From: Diphasiastrum complanatum
Taxonomy: Eukaryota; Streptophyta; Lycopodiopsida; Lycopodiales; Lycopodiaceae
Direction: 5' to 3'
DNA: 64,000 nt
NCBI GenBank assembly: GCA_029204225.1
Contig: CM055100.1
Location: 49,709,083-49,773,082 of the forward strand
In this document: positions 57,429 to 64,000 of the stretch, one piece after another
Position numbering within the stretch: position 1 is the first letter of the stretch
Layout of the letters: each line of letters begins with the position of its first letter
Made by a program: the position numbers and the translations under genes
Notes under the pieces: generated by a model
What the model was told of the DNA's origin: nothing
The model's input: only the letters and a program-made list of their open reading frames with translations
Database searches by the model: none

Positions 57429-58665
57429 TGTTGGAAATTAAGCCCACAGTTGTCTCCTTGGTGAATCATAACTTAGACATCCAATAATTTGAAGAACGTC
57501 TACAACGAGCTTCCGGCTGATCTCCTGCAAAGGGTAACCAATCCTATTAAAATTTCAAATTCAACTATTAAGTTTAATAACTTGAAGTCATTGAAGACTT
57601 GGCCATCTTCAAAGACTTCCACAAACTTGCATTTAGAACAAGTCTGTAGTACATTACTTTTCAACAGTATGCAGAAATACACTAAGTGTCGCACTTTCTC
57701 AAAAACTACAAAACTTCCCTTCGACTTCTTCCGTTCAACTATTTTGAAGAAGTCAACATGTTCACAGTTCAACAATTTAACTTTTTTTAACACCTTCGGT
57801 TTTTTCACATTTTTTCGAAAAATGCGAAGAAAGATGAATTCTAGAAGGTCTTCTATTTTTAAGAGTTAAACTGTTAAAGGCACATTCGCCAACTTTTTAA
57901 GAGCACCTTAAAGTTGTTTTAAAGGCACCTTCGGCTTTTTCACATTTTCCCAAAAAGTGCGAGAAAATAAAATTGTTAAAGACATCTTCGCTTTTTAAGG
58001 ACACCTTCAACTTTCTAAGGGCACCTTCAGCATTTTCGCATTTTTCCGAAAAGTGCAAGAAAGTCAAACTATTAAAGACATCTTCGCTTTTTGGAGGGCA
58101 CCTTCAACTTTCTAAGGACACCTTAAACTTGTTTAGGGCACCTTAGCCTTTTTTGCAAAATCCTGAAGAGAGAGAAAAATGTCGAAGGTCGTCTAAATTG
58201 AATGAGGTACGTTCCCAAGTCACTTCCCGAAATTTGTGAAGTGAGAGAATTTGCGACGTCCTCGTCCGCGTCAACGATCCTGATTTGTTGACCGTATACA
58301 CTATGTACAGTTGTTACGAAAGCCACATACTTCCAAGTGTAACGGCGTTCCTAATTAGGTGGCAATCATTCAATGTAATTAATACACGAATGAAATCTAT
58401 AAATAGATCATCGAAACACATATTATTGATTGCTCCGTCCATGAGACGTATTATTTGAGCCTCCTTGTTACGCCGTCAATTTTTTGTTGTAATTGTTATT
58501 TGTATTGTGTGTTTCAGTGTAATATAGCAACATCACGTTTTTTATATGTGTACAACGTAGATGAATGCTTGTTGTGATTGAATACACTTTCATCGATGTT
58601 TGATCGCGCTTGTTTACTCACTCTGATCAGAACATGGACGTCTATGACTCCTCAGTTTCTGATCA
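57429..58665 (+). mobile_element. W1: Copia LTR, plus orientation (1237 bp)
   Basis: Starts TGTTGGAAATTAAGCCCACAG and ends TTTCTGATCA, an inverted copy of W2 over its full length, with the same internal AAGGCACCTTCG-type repeat array (57880-58140). It lies after Copia G RNase H, so it could be its 3' LTR, but the lack of a polypurine tract leaves a separate insertion possible. Confidence 0.85.
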
Positions 58666-58689
58666 GACATTTACTGATCTATTTTTGAG

Positions 58690-58997
58690 ATGGCCAGGGC
58701 GATGCTCAAAAGCAAGGGTTTGCCAAACACCTTTTGGGCAGAAGCCTATAGCACAGCTACACACATCCTAAATTGGTGTCCTACAAAATCTGTGGAAGGT
58801 AAGACACCTCATGAAGCTTTTACTGGAAAGAAACCTAATATTTCTCATTTGAGAGTATTGGTTGTGATGCTTATGCTCATATTCCTGATGAGAAACAAAG
58901 AAAATTGGATGCAAAAGCTATCAAGTATATTTTTCTTGGATATGATGAGAAGGCCAAGGCATACAGGATGTATGACACAAATGCACAAAAACTTGTG
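58690..58997 (+). pseudogene. Copia integrase C-terminal fragment
   Basis: Encodes MARAMLKSKGLPNTFWAEAY, STATHILNWCPTKSVEGKT, PHEAFTGKKPNISHLRV and, after a frameshift, IFLGYDEKAKAYRMYD, the conserved end of Copia integrase. It starts 25 bp after the W1 LTR and is cut by the Gypsy F LTR at 58998. Confidence 0.8.
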
Positions 58998-59943
58998 AGT
59001 TGGAGGTATGGAGTCACGTGACCCTTGGATAAGGGGTACCCTTAGTATTAAGGGTAGGTGTCTTAGATTAAGGTACTAGTGTCATTGGTTAAGGGCAGGT
59101 AGGTGTCTATGCCTTGGATGGAGGTATGGAACCTAGAGAGGTGTTATAAAGTCATTGGATGACTATTTCTCTAAAGCTTGGACCTCAACCTTGAACCATA
59201 TCACTTTATTGGTCTAGGACCAAAGTATACTTGCACAACTTGGGCAATGGGACCTAGTAGGAGGGCGCCCTTCTAAAGTGTCCATTGAGTTCTCAACTCC
59301 CACAAGAAAGACATTCAAAGAGTCATAGGTTATGGAAGGAGTCTCTTGACATGTCATAAACCTATGGAGGCTCTTGGAGATTTTTTAACTCCCCTAGGCT
59401 TCACTCTCTCTCATTGGATGAGCATGGAACTCCATAGTGCATTGGAGGGGTCCATGGGCCATCTATATGAGGGTAGTAGGGCGCCCATTGGGAGGGAGAG
59501 ATCTTTCTTGTTTGCTTTGCTTATGCTCTAGTGTTGCTACTAGTGTGTAGAGTGCTTTCTTGTGGTAGTATGCTTGAGGTTTGGATCTTGCTTATGGTAT
59601 GGGACATAAGTAGGGTTTGGATTTTGAGAATGCTATGGAGTGTTGTGGTATGCTTGTGATTTGTTTATGGTTAACAAGGGGGTGCTAGATAGGTCTCGCT
59701 TGGAGCTTGGATCTAGCTATGGTTGGGTGGTGAATACTTGAGTCCAGCTTGTTATCTATCTTTGTGTTTAAAGAGTAGGGACACAGGTAGAGGAGAGATC
59801 CTTGGAGGCTTGCAGATCCTTACTTGCAGGTGGAGGCATCCTAACTTGGAGTTGGGGAGCATCTTGAAGCTTGCAAGTTGCTTGGAGGACATTTGGAGGC
59901 TCTACCTTGGATTTGGAGGTCATCCTCACTCTAATTGTAAAAG
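58998..59943 (+). mobile_element. Gypsy F 5' LTR, truncated at its left end
   Basis: 58998-59337 is nearly identical to 63591-63928 in the 3' LTR. The first 130 bp present in the 3' copy are missing here. It ends before a PBS at 59944. Confidence 0.85.
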
Positions 59944-59955
59944 CGGTATCAGAGC
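59944..59955 (+). promoter_or_regulatory. Primer-binding site of Gypsy F
   Basis: CGGTATCAGAGC, one base from the standard TGGTATCAGAGC. Confidence 0.7.
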
Positions 59956-60908
59956 TAGACAAAGGATGGTAACCTTTCTAACCTTCTTCAAGTTCTATTA
60001 AGATCACCAACTAAATTTTTTTTGGGGGAAGATTATAGGCTTTTCTAGTTGTAGGAATCTTGTAGTTGAAGTACCCAATGAATCTAGTTCTCTTTGGAAG
60101 AGAGTATTGATGCTTATAGAATTGTTTAGGGGCTGATTTTTTTATCATGTTAGAGAAGTTTTAAAGTGGGCTTTGGGTTTTTAAAAGTTCTAAAAAAAGA
60201 TTTGTGGGATGGGTAGAGGAAGTCTTCCTCTACATACACAAACTTTTTTTCTGGCAAAAAGATTAATTCTAGCTATGTGTTTTGATCAAAACTAGTGTTT
60301 TTTTTTGCATAAATGAAGTGTTTGAAGTTCTAATTTTCATTTTGAAGTTCTGTTTTTCAGACCTGTAAATCTAAAAATCAGATATGAAAAGTGAAGTTTT
60401 CATTCAAACTTCATTAGTTACACCTTTCTATCTCCTAGTTTCATGAAGATGGCAATGTAGGAAGGGAATGGTAGTGTAACTTTGTGCATAAAACAAGTTT
60501 TGAAATTATGTTTTTTGTCATTTTGAAGTTCTGATTTTCAGACCTGTAAATCTTAAAATCAGATCTGAAAATTGAAGTTTTCATAAAGCTTCATTAGTTA
60601 TCCATTTCTAGACACTAGTTTCTTGGTTTTGGAAATCTAGAATAGTGAGAAATGTGAAAACTTTGGTTGCTTTTGAAATGACAAATGGAATTGGAATGGG
60701 AATGGGAACTTTATGTAAACATTAGTTTGGATTAGTTAATTGAAGTTTACATAAAAGGCTTGGATTGAGCTTACAAACAATAAGATTGAATGAATAGAAG
60801 TAAATGCTTTTTATTTGCATTGGATGTAACAATTGAAGCATTTCTATCATTCTAATTTGAGCACTTGTTGTTGTATTTGCATAATAGAAAAACACACAAG
60901 CAACTCCA
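59956..60908 (+). mobile_element. Gypsy F leader
   Basis: A/T-rich noncoding leader. It contains a diverged tandem duplication of about 180 bp (60330-60460 and 60520-60640, both with TTTTCAGACCTGTAAATCT). Confidence 0.6.
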
Positions 60909-61190
60909 ATGGATCAAACCAATGAAAACCCAACATTTGATCTATCAAACCCATCCAATGTAGCACAAGCTCTTGAACTTTTTACCAACAAATTCAAGCC
61001 ACTAATAAGCAGCTTCTTGAAACTAATCAAAGAGACCAAGACTTAGTGTCTAGGTTAGCCAATCAGAAGAAGCATGTAGTTCCACCTCCTATAAAAGTGT
61101 TTAAGGGGGAGAAGAAAGATAAGAACTTATAAGTGGTAAGTTCTTGGCTAAATGTTTGGAACAAATACTTTGCCATGAACCAATTCCCTG
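60909..61190 (+). pseudogene. Gypsy F gag start
   Basis: From the ATG at 60909 the frame encodes NPTFDLSNPSNVAQALELFT, then breaks down. It meets RT sequence at about 61190, so most of gag, all of protease and the RT front half are deleted. Confidence 0.55.
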
Positions 61191-61640
61191 AATTCGTAGT
61201 GGTATTCTTAGATGATATCCTAGTGTCCAGTAAAACTTTGGCGGAACATAAAGCGCTTTTTAGGATTGTCTGAGACATTCTAAGAAGGGAAAAGCTCTTT
61301 GCCAAGGAGTCTAAGCGTGACTTTTTTGCTAAGGGATTATCCTACTTGGGGCATAAGATTTATTGAACAAGGGGTGGAGATTGAGGCTGATCATATCCAA
61401 AGGGTTATTGATTGGCCTATTCTCACCACAGTTCGAGAAATTAAGTCTTTCTTGGAGTTTGTGGGATTTTTTCGTCGACATATTCCCCAATTTGCTCGAT
61501 TGGCATTTTTCCTTACCCAGGCCTTGAAAGGCTATAAGAAGCTAAGCCGGAGGGCTAAGAGTCCACTAGTGTATGGACGGAGGATAAGAATAATTGTTTT
61601 GAGTTGCTTAAGAAAAGTGTCACTTCGGCACCAATACTAA
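61191..61640 (+). pseudogene. Gypsy F RT palm and connection fragment
   Basis: Begins at the catalytic segment EFVVVFLDDILVSSKTL (about 61190-61240), then LRREKLFAKES and LSYLGHKI. The following frame (61299-61640) gives VIDWPILTTVREIKSFLEFV. A TGA at 61272 and a frameshift near 61365 disable it. Confidence 0.85.
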
Positions 61641-62110
61641 TCATTGGCGATCCTAATAAGGCTTTTGTGGTTAGGACCGATGCCAGTGATTATGCTATTG
61701 GAGCTGTTTTGATGCAGGATGGACATCATGTGGCTTATGAAAGCAAGAAACTCAATCCTTCTCAATCTAGGTATTGTACCTATGAGAAGGAACTGTTTGC
61801 AATTGTTCATTTCTTGAAAATTTGGCGACATTATTTGTATGGAGCCAGATTTGAAGTTTTGACGGATCATCAGACTCTTCGATATTTCTGTGATGTTACA
61901 GATTTAAAGGGGAGGCAAGCTAGATGGGCTGAAGTGATGCAAATCTTTGACTTTTCTATACGTTATTATAAAGGAAGTCAAAATACTCTAGCGGATGCTT
62001 TGAGTCGGTTACTGGTTATTAATCAGTTGTGCTTTACTGTTATAGAACCGGAGTTGTTTCAGTCTCTTCAAGGACTATATGAGTCCGATCTTTTTTTTGG
62101 AAAGTATTGA
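61604..62110 (+). pseudogene. Gypsy F RNase H
   Basis: FVVRTDASDYAIGAVLMQDG, YTKELFAIVHFLKIW-like (CTYEKELFAIVHF), LTDHQTLRYFCDV and NTLADALSRL are all in one open frame, the complete Gypsy RNase H. It is the intact counterpart of the interrupted domain in Gypsy E. Confidence 0.9.
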
Positions 62111-62200
62111 CAACAAGTACTTTCGGGGGTCGATTCAGGTTCGCAAGATTCCTCGAATCAGGGAAAGACTGAAACGGATTTCCTAATTCAAAACAAGATT

Positions 62201-63290
62201 TTGTTTCGTAAAGGAAAGGTGTGTGTACTGGAGAATGACACTGTAAGGGCCCAAATCTTGCATGAGTGTCATGATAGTCCATGCGCAGGACATTCGGGTA
62301 TACAAAGAACACTTGACTTATTTCGAAGGCAATTTTGGTGGCCTAAGATGAAAAGTCAAGTAGCGGCCTATGTACTTAAATGTACTAAGTGCCAGTTGAA
62401 TAAAGCAGAGAGGCTAAAAGCTAGTGGCCTATTACATCCTTTAGATATTCCTATCGGAAAGTGGGGAAGTATAACTATGGATTTTGTGGTCGGGCTTCCA
62501 CGTACAGGGAAGGGCCACGATTCGGTTTGGGTCATTGTTGACAGACTTACGAAGTTTGCTCAATTTATCCCAACGAAAACTACTGTTAAAGCTTCAGAAC
62601 TAGCTCAACTGTTTGTTGAGAAACTTTTTCGACTATACGGGCTGCCTTGCGATATTGTCAGTGACCGTGACCCAAAATTCACTAGGAATTTTTGGCAAGC
62701 AGTATTTGAAAAGTTGGAAACAACTTTAAGTTTGAGTTCTACAGATCATCCGGAATCAGACGGTCAAACAGAAAGGACCAATCAGACGATGGAGGATATG
62801 CTTCGAGCATATGTGGGCTATCGACAGTCTGATTGAGAACAGTACCTTCCACTGGTGGAATTTGCATATAACACTGCAAAACATTTAGCGACTGGATTCA
62901 GCCCTTTCATGCTTATGTATGGTTTTCAACCTCGATCACCAATTAGTGTTGGCATGAAAAACCTACGGGTGCAAGCTGCAGCTAATTTCCTTGCGGAGAT
63001 GCAAGAAATGTTACAGCTGGCTAAAGATAGCATAAGAAGTGCCCAGGACAGGGCAAGACACTATGCTGATCTATCTCAGAAGCACAAGATATTCATGGTC
63101 AATGACTGGGTGTTTTTGAGAGTCCCTAGTCACGCTAGGGGCTTGAAAACTATTAAGTGTGCAAAGTTGGCGCCTAGGTATTGCGATCTTTTTAAGGTTA
63201 TCCAAGTGATAAACAAGGTCGCATACAAACTAGACCTTCCAGCTAACGTTGGAATTCATCCGTGAGTGGACCACCTGAACCCGAGGCGAT
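62201..63290 (+). pseudogene. Gypsy F integrase
   Basis: HHCC zinc domain (HECHDSPCAGHSGIQRTLDL, KCTKCQ), core with TMDFVVGLPRTGKGHDSVWV, IVSDRDPKFTRNFW and SDGQTERTNQTME, and the C-terminal LAPRYCDLFKVIQ. Acidic catalytic residues are present. A TGA at 62834 replaces the expected Trp of SDWE, and a TGA follows IHP near 63263. Confidence 0.9.
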
Positions 63291-63300
63291 TGTTAATAGC

Positions 63301-63423
63301 CGACAAAGAATTCTACGGAGTAGAGTGCTTCGAGAATTTTTAGTCAGGTGGAGGGGCAAATCAGAAGAGGAGGATACCTGAGAAAAGGAGGATGATCTCC
63401 AGAAGAATTTTTCAAATTTTTTC
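63301..63423 (+). pseudogene. Gypsy F chromodomain
   Basis: In the frame of 63301 the sequence reads RVLREFLVRWRGKSEEEDT, then a TGA (63379) where the aromatic-cage Trp is expected, then EKEDDLQKNF. This places the element among chromoviruses, like Gypsy E. Confidence 0.85.
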
Positions 63424-63443
63424 CTACAAGGAAAAATTTAAAT

Positions 63444-63457
63444 TTAGGGGGAAGGAA
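63444..63457 (+). promoter_or_regulatory. Polypurine tract of Gypsy F
   Basis: TTAGGGGGAAGGAA, followed directly by the LTR start TGTTACATACC. Confidence 0.8.
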
Positions 63458-63928
63458 TGTTACATACCTATGTAACTAGCAATACTTCAGACCCCTAATA
63501 GTCCATTTAGTGTTGGGGGCTAAATGTCAAGGTACCCTTAGGATTAAGGATATGTGCCCTTGGATAAGGGTAGGCAAGTGACTATACCTTAGTTGGAGGT
63601 ATGGAGTCACGTGACCCTTGGATAAGAGGTACCCTTAGTATTAAGGGTAGATGTCTTAGATTAAGATACTAGTGTCCTTGGTTAAGGGCAGGTAGGTGTC
63701 TATGCCTTGGATGGAGGTATGGAACCTAGAGAGGTGTTAGAAAGTCATTGGATGACTATTTCTCTAAAGCTTGGACCTCAACCTTGAACCATATCACTTT
63801 ATTGGTCTAGGACCAAAGTATACTTGCACAACTTGGGCAATGGGACCTAGTAGGAGGGCGCCCTTCTAAAGTGTCCATTGAGTTCTCAACTCCCACAAGA
63901 AAGACATTCAAAGAGTCATAGGTTATGG
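63458..63928 (+). mobile_element. Gypsy F 3' LTR, truncated at its right end
   Basis: Starts TGTTACATACC after the polypurine tract. From 63591 it matches the 5' LTR, then stops at GGTTATGGA where Copia integrase sequence begins. The last 600 bp present in the 5' copy are missing. Confidence 0.85.
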
Positions 63929-64000
63929 ACTCCAAACTGATGGTGGCGGTGAATACATCTCCAACGAGATGTCCGACTACATGGCTGAACATGGTATTAG
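63929..64000 (+). pseudogene. Copia integrase core fragment at the window edge
   Basis: The plus strand encodes LQTDGGGEYISNEMSDYMAE, the second acidic block of the Copia integrase core. It runs off the window. Confidence 0.75.

Overview
The window is a stretch of a repeat-rich land-plant nuclear genome. The evidence is one spliced plant-type gene with GT-AG introns of up to 3.4 kb, Ty1/Copia and Ty3/Gypsy (chromovirus) retrotransposons, a tRNA-like SINE insertion and very long (CT)n microsatellites. Nothing fixes the species. A large-genome plant is likely; a fern or another non-seed plant is possible but unproven. There are no bacterial operons, CRISPR arrays or rRNA genes.

Host genes. The one clear gene is a four-exon acyl-activating enzyme of the AAE3 / oxalate-CoA ligase type on the minus strand (24992 down to 16947), encoding 528 residues. 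All splice junctions are canonical and the adenylation motifs are intact. Its introns hold a 177-bp tandem duplication and two old LTR-like remnants. A second, weaker candidate is an 88-residue secreted glycine-rich protein on the minus strand (10355-10089), with a TATA-like box upstream and a Gly/Asp/Asn-coding minisatellite downstream.

Layout. 1-1.25 kb: minus-strand LTR with primer-binding site (PBS), beside a gag scrap. 1.4-3.5 kb: Gypsy remnant (protease, RT) broken by a Copia LTR. 3.5-7 kb: mosaic of Copia LTRs and RT/RNase H pieces in both orientations. 7.5-8.6 kb: Copia LTR-PBS-gag. 9-11.3 kb: (CT)n, minisatellite, small secreted ORF, a 131-bp foldback. 11.4-13.5 kb: Copia integrase fragment. 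15.2-15.6 kb: microsatellites and an 86-bp tRNA-like insertion with an 18-bp target duplication. 16.9-25 kb: the AAE3-like gene. 26-38 kb: a Copia element whose 3' LTR is split, inside a (CT)n tract, by a nearly complete Gypsy chromovirus, which itself carries a 1.2-kb LTR-like insertion (family N) in its RNase H. 38.8-39.7 kb: an 880-bp non-autonomous DNA transposon with a 9-bp target duplication and an internal G-rich hairpin array. 40.8-43.9 kb: two more N copies. 43.9-48.8 kb: a minus-strand Copia element with its 5' LTR and PBS, truncated at its 3' end. 49-58.7 kb: decayed Copia pieces, two inverted copies of a 1.24-kb LTR, and several perfect hairpins. 58.7-64 kb: a second chromovirus between Copia integrase fragments.

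No set of genes here forms a new functional pathway. The most novel signals are structural: the tRNA-like insertion, the DNA transposon with its hairpin array, paired perfect hairpins, the N family, and nested insertion into a microsatellite. All retroelement reading frames carry stops, frameshifts or deletions and are annotated as remnants.
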